Shown here piece after piece: positions 21,989 to 35,700 of a stretch of 64,000 nucleotides of DNA. Within the stretch, counting starts at the first letter, position 1. The number at the start of each line of letters is the position of its first letter. The notes under the pieces were generated by a model. It saw only the letters and a program-made list of their open reading frames with translations. It was not told the DNA's origin and ran no database searches. The translations under genes and the position numbers were made by a program. This DNA comes from Icerya purchasi (lineage: Eukaryota; Arthropoda; Insecta; Hemiptera; Monophlebidae). The DNA lies in NCBI GenBank assembly GCA_039619475.1, contig CM077116.1, positions 248,195,440-248,259,439 of the forward strand. The letters are read 5' to 3'.

Positions 21989-24177
21989 GTAAGAATTTCA
22001 TATCTGAATCTTGTAGTTATATTAAAATATTTTAATTTATCATTATAATATAGATAGTAAAATTTTCGCAAATGTATCTAAATTATGTAAATGTGCTGTA
22101 AGTAGAACAAACTAAATATTGTTGAAATCATTCCCTATTTCTGTTAAGATTATAAATCATTTAATTTTCACCTTTCCACAGATCAATAAATCTTTTAAAT
22201 TAATGCTTTGTTTCGTTAATTCCGGTATTGTTTAGATAGGAATAAAATCAATTTTCTTTAGATGCATTTTACTATCTTAATTTTTTTTAAATGTAAATAT
22301 TTATCTTTAAAAAAAAGTGATGTAGTACAAACCGCTTTGTATAAATTGATTTAGTACTTACTAGAATTAAAATAATTTATTGTTTTATATTTTTAAGTTT
22401 TTTTTTACGGCATGAACTAGCGAACAGATTATTATTATTCTATTTTTTAATGTGCAGTTGCGCAATGTAATTTACAGAATAGTTAAATTGTTCATACAGT
22501 GATTGCAGATGTAAATTCTGCCTGTATACTACAAATTGCATCAAATGTAATTATTAATTTTTCCCTTTTCATTTAGAATATTAATATTTGTCAGCATAAA
22601 CTTGTAGAATATATAAAACGTGTGAACTAAAGTTTTAAGTTTAGTAGAAGGAAATATATTAAAATATCAAAATCAATACCGAGAGTAATGATAATAGCAA
22701 TTAAAAACTACTTTTTACGAATCAATAAATAATTATATTTTCCAGTACATTTATTGTGATTTCATGTTGTTTGGAAACGCGAAAAATCTTAAATTGCATG
22801 TATCGGAATTTATATTGTAAATATTTACCTTAACCTCCGCGGTTCATTTTACAGTTTACATTCATTTTATTTTGCTTCTTTCGATTGCATTGGTACGTTC
22901 GTTTTTAATTCAGTCAGTAAATGAATTATGTGTCTTATGGAAAGTTAATTTAATGGCACACATTAAGAAAAATTCTGCCCATATATATCTAAAAACAAGA
23001 TAATTCTACTGGCTCATTAGAAAACGATCATAATTAGATGCGAACTATAAGCGCTTAATTTACAAGCAAATAATATTTCCCATCTCGACATATTGTCTGC
23101 AACTACAGGGCTGTCCACAAAGTCCAATCTGCAGTGTGTATGCCAGACTAAACAAAATTTATTTCTAATATCAGGCCATACGAACGGAATTCTGAACTCT
23201 ATTGCGATTTACAGACTGAGTTTATTCACTTCATCACCTATACTGTCGTATCTAAATATGAATATCATCTGCATGAACACATAAATGTAGAAACAATAAT
23301 TATTCTTAACATCGGACAAGATCTTTGACACCTCAAGCGTATTAAGCCGTAAGATCTTGTCAATCTGTAAACAGTCCATATTACGTAGCATTTAAATAAT
23401 GATAAGAATTTCTGTTATCTCTCTTATACGTTGCTTATTTGGTTTTCCAAAATCGTAACCTGACAAAAAAAATTAACAATTTAAAATTATTTACAAGTAC
23501 ATGGAATTTTAAATGTTCAAATAATGAAGTTCTTGGTTAGTTTTTTTTTTAGTGATTTTTATGTAATAAGTGAATTAAAAACATTTGGAAGTACGTGTAA
23601 TTTCAAATTTTTAAATTGCAAGATTTATGGTTGTGTATTTTTAATGAATTTTAAAAACTTTTATTAAACTTAAAAAAATATGAACTATTAAATTTATATG
23701 GCTGCTATTATATGCTTCATTAGATTTTTTTATAATCATCCTATTATCCAGAATTATTATTCTACGTATATCGGTCTGTGTAGAAGGTGAAATTTATATG
23801 GGTTTTGTGGTCTAACATGTTTTTTATTTTTTTTTTATTGATTTTTTGTTTTCCTTTTTGAGGTGACTATCGAAACTGTTTTTATCTGAAGCGTTTTGGT
23901 GCCTCTATTTTTTATTGTATCTGGCATTACATTTATGTATTTATTCTTTAAAACTCACAAAAGCGTATCCTACTTACTAAAGAATAAAAGGTATTTTATA
24001 CTTTTAATATCACTTTCAAATTTATTGTATTTTGTAAACTTCTGTGCTCCTTATTTATTCTTCGTTATTTTTTATATTTTACGTTCTTATTTATTTTTAT
24101 GTTATCTTGTTACCGGTTTAATTTTAATTTGTTCATTTACTTCTATTATGTATAAATTGATATTTAATTCTCTTTAG

Positions 24178-24300
24178 CTTGGCAATTATGCTACGATGAA
24201 AATACGGGTTACAATTATTATTGGAATATCGAGACAAATGAAGTTAAATGGCAAATAACAGAGTCGGAAATATTTCAAAATAATCGAAATATCCATCAAG
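24178..24300 (+). CDS. FNBP4: FNBP4 exon with WW domain 1
   Basis: The acceptor is TTCTCTTTAG and the donor GTACGT. It enters with two bases of a split codon (CT) and leaves one. It encodes WQLCYDENTGYNYYWNIETN followed by EVKWQI. Both signature tryptophans are present and the aromatic triplet YYW sits in the second strand; the usual final proline position is occupied by T (WQIT). This is the WW1 domain, with spacing as in FNBP4 (W-X4-DENTG-X2-YYWN-X4-NEV-X-W). Confidence 0.9.
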
Positions 24301-24412
24301 GTACGTTAAAATTGTTATTGATTCCATTAGAACTTGGCATCCTTTGCAATTTTCTTTAAAAAATTGTTTAAATATATTATTAGTAATAATAATAATGATT
24401 GTAATATTTTAG

Positions 24413-24494
24413 GGTTACCAGTGACAGTGGATACATCTAGTCAACAAAACACTGATAAATTTAATAAAAAGAATTGTGAAGATCTCGATCAAAA
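24413..24494 (+). CDS. FNBP4: FNBP4 exon following WW1
   Basis: Joined across a 112-bp intron (acceptor ATATTTTAG, donor GTAAGA). It encodes LPVTVDTSSQQNTDKFNKK and then NCEDLDQ. Low-complexity polar linker; phase leaves two bases (AA), completed by T at 28938. Confidence 0.85.
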
Positions 24495-25855
24495 GTAAGA
24501 AAGAAAGAGTAAAAAAGTATTAATATTTGTTTTCTAACTCTGTTGTAAACTTCGTTATTTTCTGCATTTATTTCGATTTGTAAATAATTTGTTCACTAAT
24601 TTGAAAGGGTTGATTTTTGAACTATAGTTGCGGTATAATCAAATAATTATGTATTGTCATTAGCCATTTTGCACCTGATATATGTGGCACAATTGTGTAT
24701 TTTTAGATATAAAATCCTAATTCGTTTTCAAAATTGCTGTAAGTAAGTTTTTATAGTGTTTTTGATTTTCTTGTTTTTTTTTTTTTTTTAATGAAATGTA
24801 TTGCAGAGAAAAATAGGTGTATCGTCTAATCATAATACTTAAAATAATGTTAAGCCTTTAATTTGAATTTGTATCAGGATAACAGAAACAGTCCGACTGG
24901 TCAAAATAATACTAGCTTTCCAAATTATGCTTTAGATTCATAATTCAGGTTTTCTATAATATCGATGTTGAAGTATGAATATTGATAGTTGCTTTGAACT
25001 TTTATTATGTCAGATTTATTTATGATTTTTATAATTTTATTTTTATATCTGTGTAAATGTCTTTTATTTTCTTAAAAAAACAATAAAAAAGTTGTATCTT
25101 CTCCTTTGAAAATTGAATGAAATAATTAAATTTCATCTTTTTTATATATCAATTTAAAAATGAAAATGCTGTAAAGTGTATTGCTCGTGAATATTCAAAC
25201 TAGCTTCGTATATGCTGATCAAGTTCTTTGAGACTAACCAAGAGTAAAACAATTTTTTAATTTATCGTATCCGTTTAGTATGTTTCATTTGCGTGCAGAT
25301 AAATTTTAAATAGTAACTTGAAAATGGTTATGAAAAATTACATTTTATATTCAAATAACTTCTCGAAAATGGCTCTAACGATTTTAATGAAATTCACAGA
25401 TCACTGGTTTTTAAAGGCTAGAAATCGATTAGATATATACTTATCTTTGAGAAAACTATCAAACGAACAGTTGTAAAAGGAAGGTAAGGTGACCAGTGTT
25501 CATTTTAGTAATCATTTTGTATTTTTAGGGTTTATTAAAAAGTAAATAACACGTTTATTTACCGTGATAAATAACAAACCGAAATCATTTAAAGGTATAA
25601 AACTTTATTTCGTAGTGAAATATATTATTTAAAATTTACACAATATTTTAATTAAAATACATAGGTTTTTGCTGTAGGTATTAAGAAAATTTTGAATGAA
25701 CATTATCACGTTAAATAGTGTGTCGATTGATTAGTATTAGTTGCGATTAAGACCCGGTAACTATCAGTGCGAAATAATAAAAAAAGAAAAGAAAAAAAAA
25801 GTGAAGAGGGAATAGAGTTAGCTAGTACATTTGTTGATGAAGATTTCATTACGAG
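24495..25855. other. FNBP4 intron sequence, nothing recognised
   Basis: AT-rich, no element ends or coding sense seen before the decayed transposase near 25860. Confidence 0.5.
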
Positions 25856-25859
25856 TCTA

Positions 25860-26780
25860 TTTGTAATAAATGTAATTAACTACTTTAATCCCGAAAGAAA
25901 ATGTTTTTTGCTCCATATCGCTTAAATGATAAAAGTAAAGCAATCCGCAGTAACCAAAACAAAACGTACTTAATAATAACAAAAGTATACGTTTGAAAAA
26001 ATTGTTCACAATGTATTTGCCTATTTTTGCGCAAGCAAATGGTGACTTCTCTCTCAACGATTCAATTGTCCAAAGAATTTCTCGATTTTCTTGTAAGCGA
26101 GCATAGGGACCTTGTTTCTCTGCTCCAACTGCTGCCAAGTCTATATTGGTTCATAATAGATGTGTCAACCATCATTCTTCTCAAAAAATAGAAATAAAGA
26201 TGCATTAAGTCAAAATTTCATGCTGGTCAGTGTGCTACTTAGTATGTCGACCTAACCCACCTCGTTAGATAATGTTCACCTAGCCAATATATCGTGCAAT
26301 CATCCATCTGGAAGCAACTATTTTCACTATTGGCCAATGGGATGTTGTGTAAAGCAGTCAGTAATTTGATTTGAAATAAATGAAGGAAAGCAGCTAAGTT
26401 GAAACAATTATGGTATCCTGCAATTGATCTTGAATTGTTTATCAATTGGTCTAGTAGTACACAAATTTTAATTTGTCCAAAATATAGCATCAACGTAAAT
26501 TTTGCTTATCAGTTCCCACATTTCGAACATTTTGATCTCTCTCTATCTTCTGTACATAGTATTTGTAGAATATGCTTATATCGAAATCTTGTTTTAACAT
26601 GTCATATACTGCAATGAAATGGAAGCAATTTCCGACTTTTTGTAAAGTTGGGTCAATGGATGAGAAACTTTATAATTATTGAGTCTTGGTTCACTTTCAA
26701 ATACGTCGATGATCGTGTTAATTTGCTGGTAGTTTACAAATTGATGTGAGATGTTGTGCCTATTTATCCTATACACTGGT
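25860..26780 (-). pseudogene. Possible heavily decayed Tc1/mariner-type transposase
   Basis: Minus-strand pieces such as FQMDDCTIYW, GEHYLTRWV, DLMHLYFYF and IVERE...CLRKNRQIHCEQFFQ follow the order of the DDE region and C-terminus of a mariner-type family (Q.DG..H, YL...W.G, DL..LDFFLW, and a final 'R...C....G..FE'). Very degraded; no terminal repeats found. Confidence 0.3.
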
Positions 26781-26985
26781 ATGTTAACCGAAAAGTTTTT
26801 CTCTGAAAATACTGCAGCATTACTATATAATATTCATACACTAACCAAATATCGCGGTTGCTCTGTATTTTGTGGGAAAATTGGACATTGCATTGTAACA
26901 AGCTTAATTAAACTTAGCATTAAAGATGGTGGTGTATCGATTCAGCAGTAAACGAATTGGGATTGTTATTTCAAGTAAGTACTTA

Positions 26986-28443
26986 CAGTGCGTAAAAAAA
27001 GTATTTGCACGCCACTAATAACGGCTGTATTAGTGTAATCAGATGCAAGGGGATAATGAAACATGTTGCAGGTAAATTAGTATGAAAGTTGTGGACCAAC
27101 TAACGGTGTACTCGTATATTTCAACAAAAACATAACAATACATCCTAGTAACAACAAAAAGCAAAATTTACGAACAAAAAAAGTATTTGCACGCTACAGA
27201 AAAGGAAGAAACCTCCAGTAAAGAAAGATGCTACGTACCTCGGTATAAGAACTAATATTTCGTGTAGAGACCTTTGGCATCAGTAATAGCATGAAGGCGG
27301 CGGAGCATCGATTCTACCAGTTGGGCCGTGATCTCTAGCAAAATTTCATTCCACGCAGCCTGGAATGCGTGTTGAAGGGTGGACTCGTTCGAATTTTATG
27401 TTTATGAACTTCCAGGCCAACAAAATACCACAAATTTTCAATTTGATTCAAATCTGCAGATTTGATGGGGTATGTAATCTCTGCGGAACATTGTACAAGA
27501 ACCATTCGCGGGTCAGCAATGCAGTGTGTTTTAGACTATTGTCTTGTTGGAAGCGAGAGGTCTGCCCTAGGTTTAATTTAGCCGCACTTGACTGCAGATT
27601 ATGGCATAACACGTCGATATATACCTCCTTTGTCATAATATCTTCGATAAACGCCAAGTTTCCAACCCCCCGTGAACCATTCAACCCCACACCATAAGAC
27701 TGCCTCCATCATGTTTCACTGTAGGCCTTACATTCTGTAGAGCAAATTCAGTATTTCGTTTTCTCCACGCGTATTTTTTTCTATCGGATCCGAACAGATT
27801 GAATTTACTCTCCTTCGAAAATAACACATATTTCCAAAACGATATTGGATGATTTATATACTAATTCACGAATTATAGGGGTTTAATGCGATTCGTTTCG
27901 GATATATACAATTTGTTTCGAAGGGTTCGCCTATGAATATTAGCCGATTATAAGATAGTTCGTACGGTTTGTCAATTAATCATCTTATCTGACTTTGTTG
28001 CAACCTGTGTGGCTGACCTTACAGCATATGTAAAGGGTGATTTATGCGATCTCTTGATGTGGTTCCGGTTTTTCTCTGGCTGTGATCTTCTGAGGTCTGC
28101 CTTTTCGCGGCTTATTTTTATTCTTTCCGATCCCGTGATATATTTTAATAACGTATCGCACGCCAAGAAACGTAAATTTCGTGTTGTTTGCAATTTCACG
28201 GTAACTTTTCCCACTTTTGTATATTTCAGTAATTTGCACATGCGTTTTAAACGGTATTTCTTTTGTTTTCGGTGCCATCATGCAACTGTATGCACTTGCA
28301 CTCGACTGACAACACCGACGAAGCATTTCAGTATCATTGTCTCTTCCTTATATGCACGTTTTTCCTGACGAATCACTCTCATTTGCATTATCTGTTGACT
28401 GACTGAGTCACACTGTGCACGTGCAAATACTTTTTTAACTATG
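26986..28443 (-). mobile_element. Tc1-like element, decayed
   Basis: It lies between TA dinucleotides (26984-26985 and 28444-28445). The left end is CAGTGCGTAAAAAAAGTAT, with TTTGCACGC following. The right end, reverse-complemented, starts CATAGTTAAAAAAGTATTTG. A second copy of the AAAAAAGTATTTGCACG motif lies inside the left arm at 27177-27200, as in IR/DR-type Tc1 elements. The minus strand encodes an N-terminal paired-like helix-turn-helix (KTHVQITEIYKSGKSYREIA, 28270-28200) and a C-terminal piece FQQDNSLKHTALLTREWFLY with NVPQRLHTPS (27560-27460). Frameshifts make it inactive. Confidence 0.85.
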
Positions 28444-28937
28444 TATGTAGACATTTTTTTATTGAGAACGACGTTGATGTTGGTTTTTATTGAAATATAT
28501 ACCTTCATTCGTCTCCGACGTTCTTTACTCTCACTGTTTACGATGATATTGCATTAAGAAGGAAAACATTTCCTTTTACCAATAGAGTCGCTGATCACAT
28601 TTATTACAAACAAATAAACATGCAATGAAATTTTCTTTGTAAATAAATGCGTTAGCTAACCTAAACTTTTTACTCTCATTGGTATTATAATCGCAGTTAA
28701 TTCGATACGAGTTGACGCACTATTTAATACTTCATGTAACGGTTTGTATTTGACTCAAATTCTGTGTGACTTTTTTACGATTCCATGTTTATAAGAACTT
28801 TTATTATGCGCGCTATGAAATTTTCCATCGGACCTTCCATTTTTGGCTTCATGCCCGTGAACACCATGTATATGGTTTTAATACTTTGCTATTATTTCAG
28901 CTTATAATGTATTCCATGTTGATTTTTTAAATTACAG

Positions 28938-29077
28938 TGAAATAACGCTGATCACTTCGTACGGCGGTAGTGGTACGGATGATTCTAGTTCTGAAAATAG
29001 TTTCGACGAACGCGCTGCTTCTAATCATGTGACAGAATTTAATAAACGCCCTAGAAAACGATTGAAAAAAAAACACG
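28938..29077 (+). CDS. FNBP4: FNBP4 exon, acidic/basic linker
   Basis: The acceptor is AAATTACAG and the donor GTAACG. It encodes EITLITSYGGSGTDDSSSEN, then KRPRKRLKKKH. It contains one of the L-x-x-YG-acidic motifs repeated in this protein and a basic cluster that could serve as a nuclear localisation signal. Entry phase 2, exit phase 1, both matched by neighbours. Confidence 0.85.
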
Positions 29078-30199
29078 GTAACGTATTAATTCTTTATGAA
29101 TTACAATTATTATTACATTTTAACCTGAAGATTAACAGAGAAAAATAAATAACAAGTAAAACGTATAAATTAATGAAATTTAATGTATTATTACTGAAAT
29201 CATTAAATTAGAAATACTAAATAAACATAAATTAATATAATACAAACGTTTTCGACAATTTCCGAACTTCAGCAGAAATAAAATTATATTAATAAAGATA
29301 GAAGTATTGAATGTTTGAAATCTGTGGGAAACCTAGATAATATGATTTTAGTCGGAAGAGAAAATCAAAAAATATTAAAAATTAATCTAAATGTTTGATT
29401 TTAAGTTTAAAAAATGAAAAAGAAATGTACATATAAAAATGATCAATATTAAAGGAATAGTGTGATTCAATTATCTAATTAAACATGAAGTGTATATGTG
29501 TTTTTCAGGAAAAAATAATATTCACTTATTTTCGATTGAAAAAGGAATCAAAGAAGTATTAATAAAGATAAACACAGAATACTTGTTTAAAATTTAAAGC
29601 AGACTTAAATCACACTGAATTAGAAAATAGTAGATAACTCAACCAGAACGAACTATAAAATAGAGAAACCGATTAATAAAAGGATTTATTCAATTAAACA
29701 AAAGATGTAAAAAAACAAATATTTGAACCTAAAAAAACCAAAAAATAATAAACAGAAAAACCAATAATGAAATAATAAAATGAAGAATTAAACGGGTGGT
29801 GGTGTAATAAACGATGAAAAGACCATGTTATTTGAAAATATTGATTTTTAAATGGTATTTGAATTTTGTGGCAGGAAACAGATTTGTGTAAATCAATATC
29901 TGATCGTTTAACAGTTTTCGTATCTATGTTTGATTGCATAGTAGATTTTAGCTATGTTTAAAAGTTTTTCCCCTTTTCAATTGTTTCTTAAGTATTACTG
30001 TAGATTTCTCCATTATATCCAGATTATATTTCTCTAAGTGTTTGGTGTAGGTAGATTTTTATGGTGCATTAAATATTCATAAATCTATTTGCAAACAAGT
30101 TGAAAATTTGCAAATAGTCATACCCCAGAAAGAGGTTTGCATTTATCCTCACATTCAACTCTCACTATCTTATAGTTGTATATTTTATTTATTTATTTT
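29078..30199. other. FNBP4 intron sequence, nothing recognised
   Basis: A-rich, with short open frames lacking recognisable domains. Confidence 0.5.
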
Positions 30200-32870
30200 G
30201 TTCTATATACTTTCAACTGAGATGCGTACACCGTACATATCATCTGCGTGCTTAATATTTTTTAAAGATACCGTATCCAATAGTTTTCGTAGATCTTTAA
30301 AAATATATGTCATCGAGGACGATAGGTCAGCATCCTCTAGTATTGTGGAGAACAAAGAGGAACGTGCTGCTACGTTGACCCGCATATTACGAGGCACTCC
30401 GATGTGCCGAGGAACCCAAATCATCGTCACATGGCTGTACATTTGATGTAGTTGATGTAAATAATAGTATATTTTTAATATTAGCGGGTTGTTATATTTT
30501 TGGTTTTTTAATATGTTTAAAGACTAGGAAATCATTAATTATGAGGATATTATTAGATTTGTTGTGGTCATAATGAGGTGATAGAAGCAGTTTGTAATTC
30601 CATGAAGTTCTGCATCGAATATAAAATAGGCATCATTAAGTCTAAATTCGTGTGTAACGCCCTGATTTTCAAACTCGCAGGCGGTTAACAATGCCTCTGC
30701 TTCACCATTTGCCTTTGCTCCATTATTGTCGTAAACTAGTTGGTCCAAATATTTATTAATTGCTCTAGCTGCCACTTTCGTCGTACATATAGGACTTATT
30801 ATTCCTGGATTTTGTTCTAGCAATGTATCGGTATTTACTTGAAAATAATTTCAATGGAGATAAGAATATTAGGGCTGGGTATTGGCCTTTCTAAACACGC
30901 GGTACCGTGTCCTCGTAAAGTCGCCAGTATTCTGGAGAAGGTCGCCTAAGAAAACAGGTTCGAGAGAATAGTGATCCAATTGTAGAAGAAAGTTTTGTAT
31001 ATAGTTGAGATAGAGATACATATTTCTCTGTATGCAATATTTCTAAAGGACGAAGGGTAACCGGATAAAGTACAAATAGTGGTAACTAATGAAGTTCGAT
31101 GGGCTCCCAGTGCACAAGGTCGAGGAGTTTTAACGGAGATTTACTGGTCGAAAAATACACCTGTTCTCCGTAGTTGATTTTTGAAAGATACGAGTATATA
31201 GATATTAAAAAGGAATTTAGGGTTGATGTTTACAAATCATATGCTTCAATATGGGGATAAATTTAGTGCATTTAAGTTTCAAATCAGCAACATGAGGCTT
31301 CCATGGAGTCAAAGGTTAAACTGCGAAATTTAACAAACATTTTTTGAAGAAGGAGAAGTTTTTTAGATGTAGGACAAACTCGGAGAGGAACGACGTCCCC
31401 TGTTAAAGTCGACATATACAATTTTACTAGTCGAGATGACTAGTCTGTTGTTTTCACATTAACTTTGTATTTATCAATAGTTTTCTGGACAATTTTCTGA
31501 GCGTTAGAAAGAAAGCCGAACGATAAGGAGCTGTTACGATCGATAAACAGTCGGGTGGATATGGGAAACAAGATACAATTAGCTACATCACTAATGGAAA
31601 TTATAAACAAGATTGTACTAAGGGCAGAGCCTTGTGGCAGTCATTCTCAGATGGAATGAGTGATACTGACGAATCTATCTTTACTCAGATCGCCTGTCGT
31701 TAAAAAAGCTGGTAATAATCTTGTACATTTGGCCATTTATTCCAGCACTATTGAACTTTAATAATAGTCTATGCTGTCATATGCGATCAAATGCTTTTTC
31801 TAAATTGAAAAAGACAGCATACATGTGTTGATGCCAGTGGACGCTTGTTAATATTTACGATTCAGGTGTATTAAGTGATAACCTGTTGATCTCTCAAGCT
31901 TGAATAAGAGAAAGGATATTTTTTTGTTCAAGGAAATGTAAAAGGTGTCCGTTCACTATTTTTTCTATTATTTTTGGTGGGATGCTTAAAAGAGAGACGG
32001 AGCGATAGCTTTCAGGACGGAATGCGTTTTTATTTTGTTTTAATATAGGATTAATATACTCCATTTCCCAGGATTAGGAAATATTTTCGGATGACCAAAT
32101 TTGGTCATATATATTTCGGAGAAATTCTTTTGCCTATGGTGATAGGTATTTAGCTTTATATGGGTGAACTTCAGACGTAGAAAAATTATTGTTGCTTTTG
32201 AAAACTGTCGGGGAAGACGTAGTTCTTTTTGTTTACAAAAAGCTTTTATAGAAGTAACCTCAGTAGGATAGACTAGGGAAGGGAACTTTTTTTGATAGTG
32301 TTGTGCGAAGACATCCGCAACGTCGCCTAAATCCGATATGACCAAGATATGGATTAAGGAGATTAAATGATTAGATCGGCTAAAACCGTTCATTAATTTA
32401 ATTTTTATCTGCGTCATTTGGTTGGATGTAGTTTGGATGATAGTCACAATAAAAGAATTCCAGGGTTTTTGCTTCTTCGCTTTAATTATGAAACGTGCTT
32501 TAGCACATAGCTTTTTGAATTTACAGGTATCTAAATGTACGAGTAATTTTAATGATTTGTATTTTTTGAGAGCTCGCTTGCGGTTTCGTATTGTCAGACT
32601 GACTTCAGTGCACCACCAAGGAACACGGCGGAAATGAGACAAAAGGGTATATTTAAGAATCGTCGTATCAACTACAGCCTTTTTAATATCTTTATGAGAT
32701 GTAACTATTACTATATTGCCAGCGAAGGAGAATAATTCATTGGATTTTATTTTCTTTTGTAGCCCGTTTGAATATATAAAGTATTGATTTACGCGTAACT
32801 CGTATTCATATGAACCGATTTTAATGATTCTTTTTCCATTACAAAGAGTACTATTCAACTGAGATACCAT
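30200..32870 (-). pseudogene. Jockey/I-like non-LTR retrotransposon, decayed and 5'-truncated
   Basis: The 276-codon minus frame 32870-32040 carries the linker between endonuclease and RT typical of Jockey/I-like LINEs (VPWWCTEVSLTIRNRKRALK, then KLCAKARFIIK). RT remains lie in broken frames below, including NLEKAFDRI near 31815-31790. An RNase H domain follows: FRLNDAYFIFDAELHGIT (about 30640) and VTMIWVPRHIGVPRN (30430-30390). Many frameshifts. No endonuclease upstream, no poly-A or target duplication identified. It lies antisense in an FNBP4 intron. Confidence 0.75.
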
Positions 32871-33194
32871 GTGAGTATTGATGAAAACCAGTAAACATAA
32901 ACTGAGTATTCGTTAAAGAACGTAAAAAAAATGTAATCTCTTTGAATCATTTTTTTTTTCTTATTTTTTATTAATATAACGGAGGCGATTGACTTAAAAT
33001 ACTATCAATTTGCCAAATTGCCATGGAAATGTAACTTTTAATATTTTTACCGTGGAAATGCAGTTCAAAATAAAGAAATCAATTTTTTTTTTTTTTAAGC
33101 ATAAAGATGGAGAATAATATGACAAAAAAGTTGATTTTTAGCAAGATAAATTGAAGTACAATGCTAAAAATTGTAAAATAAAATGTTTTTTTTT

Positions 33195-33605
33195 TAAAAG
33201 AAAAAACATCGACTTCCAGATTTATTATAAAGTTTAACAAAAGTGCACTAAAAAGTAAAAAATAATTATTCGATGAAAAATATATTCCAGAGTAATTGAA
33301 AAATATATTCCAGAGTAATATTATTGTAATTCTTATACAACATTAATAATTATTAGAGTCGGCATCAAATTCATATTGCAATATCTAGGAACAATTTAAT
33401 GAACATTTAATGCAGTTTTTAATTATTATTTTAATATAAATTCGATGCCGACTCCAAAAAGTTAATGTTGTATAAGAATTACTATAATATCACTCTATGT
33501 CACTCTGGAATACATTTTTCATCAAATAATTATTTTTTACGTTTTAGTGCATTTTTATTAAATTTTTATAATAAATTTGGAAGTCGATATTTTTTTTTTT
33601 TTTAA
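33195..33605. repeat. Foldback repeat with arms of about 165 bp
   Basis: The left arm (33210-33365) and right arm (33440-33590) are inverted copies. The left reads ATCGACTTCCAGATTTATTA, GTGCACTAAAAAGTAAAAAA, ATTCCAGAGTAA, then TTCTTATACAACATTAA. The right arm in reverse complement has the same blocks with few changes. A small tandem duplication (GAAAAATATATTCCAGAGTAA) occurs in the left arm. A related decayed copy is at 7015-7300. Likely a MITE/foldback element; target duplication not resolved. Confidence 0.75.
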
Positions 33606-33639
33606 AACATTTTTCTTTACTATGTATGATTGATTAGTT

Positions 33640-35700
33640 TTAAAATTTCCTCTGTAATATGGTTTTTGATCGTTTTTATATCCTTTATTCTTATTTCATC
33701 ACTTCCGGTGGCCTTTGTTTCCTTTAATCGCACAATTATTTTTTTTACCTGATATATGTTTGCTTTACGTATGTATATTTTTAACTCTATTGGTTTTTCC
33801 CTTTCTCCTAATAGCCTTTTATTACAATTATGTTCTAGTTCTTTATACCATTTTTAAATTCTTTACTAAAATTGTTTTCTATTATTCTTTTGTTGCTTAC
33901 AAAATTCTTTATTTACGATTTCAATCATTCGTAGTGGCTTTTCTTTTGCTATCGTCTTATTTATATTTATTCATGTTTTCTTGATATTTCCCTGTTGTAC
34001 TTTAAAACTTTTTTTTTGTAAACATATCTTTTTGCGATCTTATTTCTGTGTTTACTTGATTTGTTCATTGCTTGTACTTTATTCTTAATTTTACATTTCG
34101 ATTGGTTTTTTTTTTGGTTTTTTTTTACTTTATTGTGCAGTTTATCATGCTCTCTAATTATACCAGTTATTTTTCGAGTAATCCATTCTGTTTTTTTAGT
34201 ATTTCATCTCCTTTTTGCGTATTTTTTGTTTTTGAATACATTCTTTATATACTTCTTCAAATTTTCCCTTTGTATCTTTATATAAACTTTCAGCGTCAGC
34301 CACATTTTTTCCTTTTCATTTTATAAGTTCAAGTTTGTTTCTTATTTTATCTCCCATGAAAATCCTTCTACTTAATTGTGTTAATTTTTCTTCGATTTTT
34401 CGTAGCTCCCTAATTACTTCACACAAAACCATGTTGTGATTTGAAATTTTTATATCTGTGTTTCACTGGTTAAATCCATTTTTTATTTCTCCTTTTTACT
34501 ATATTTGGGTTTGCATGAATCTATTTTCCTTCCGTTCTTCTCTTGCGTGTCCTACCAATATTTCAGCCATTGTGTTCATGTATTTTGTTACTTTTGAATT
34601 ACATTTTTCAATATTTATATTAATGCTTTTTGTATTTACTATAGAACTAAGGATTTCTTAAATTTCTATTATTACACTTTCCGCTTTTTTAAAACTATTT
34701 TCAGCATTTGAACTAAAATATGGAAAAAAAACGAATTTAAAATATTATTTACCTGATAATATAAATATAACTTACACTAGCATAGAAAGCGAGGTGAAAA
34801 AAATATTGACACCCCCTCTTTCTTATCATTGTCATTTATCGTCCTGCTACTTTCCCTGCTACACTTCTAACCGTTTCCCACTTCGTTATTTCTGTCGCCC
34901 CTGTGACTTTATCGTCTTTTTCTTCTCTTTCTCGAGTGTTCCCTTACTTAACGTTTAACTTCTTTTCTTTTCAGTTCTTACCCCTGAGGTGTTCTGTTTG
35001 TTTTCATCCCGCCATTTTTTTGGGCCCACCACCAGATGTACTTTTTCCACCAATCACCACTATATCGTAAAATCCCCTACGCAAGATGCACGTAACCACA
35101 TACATCTAATAACACTCACACTTTGCTTGCGCTCACGGACGCGCATGCACACACGCATCTTTCGCGAATTTTTATCTGTTCTAAGTTTGTTTCTATAATT
35201 TAAAAGTAACGTTTATGTAGTACACATTAATATTCTTCTACAATATTTAATAATATTTATACTTAAACTACACGTGCTTTAGTTTTTTTATTTCCTTCAA
35301 ACTGCTCCATCTCTTCTTATATTAATTTTGTTTAAATCTTCTTAATCTTTTATCTAAATCGCTTGTTCCTGTGGATTTTTTTTCACGAAGATTTTTCCTC
35401 TTTTTACCTAAAACGAGATAACACTGTCTTTGCTTTCTGTTTGGCTTTCCATAAAAGTGTAGTATTTGGATAATTAAGTAACTTTTTCAGGTCGTTTTGC
35501 TCCATATGTCTTTATCCCGTATGTCCTGTTTTTTTTTTTCTGGTTTCAGCTGTTGGCTTCGTTAATTGCTCTTTTAGCCTTTTTACCTTTTGTACTAATC
35601 TTTCATGCATTTTAAACATTTTGCCATGTTTCGTTGATATAAGCTCTGTAAATTTTATCCTGTGAATACATCGTGAATGGTACAATTGAGAAATAAGCAA
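33640..35700 (-). pseudogene. Very decayed LINE remains (tentative)
   Basis: The minus strand of 33735-33690 reads AIKGNKATGSDEI, like the 'K+GPDEIP' motif at the start of LINE RT domains; DIKTIKNHITEEILKLI follows. Farther upstream, 35700-35512 encodes a basic coiled-coil-like piece (HERLVQKVKRLKEQLTK). The rest is T-rich on the + strand without readable domains. Confidence 0.35.

Noticed and set aside
21983..21989. TTCACGT, same as the ribozyme P3 loop
   Set aside because: No P1, P2 or CNRA joint can be arranged around it; chance occurrence.
23896..24177. 93-codon open frame just upstream of the WW1 exon
   Set aside because: Phe/Leu/Ile/Ser-rich translation of a pyrimidine-rich intron end; ends at the splice acceptor and resembles no FNBP4 N-terminus.
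33715..34326. Several + strand frames rich in Phe/Leu looking like membrane proteins
   Set aside because: Artefacts of a T-rich strand; the opposite strand carries faint LINE coding sense.
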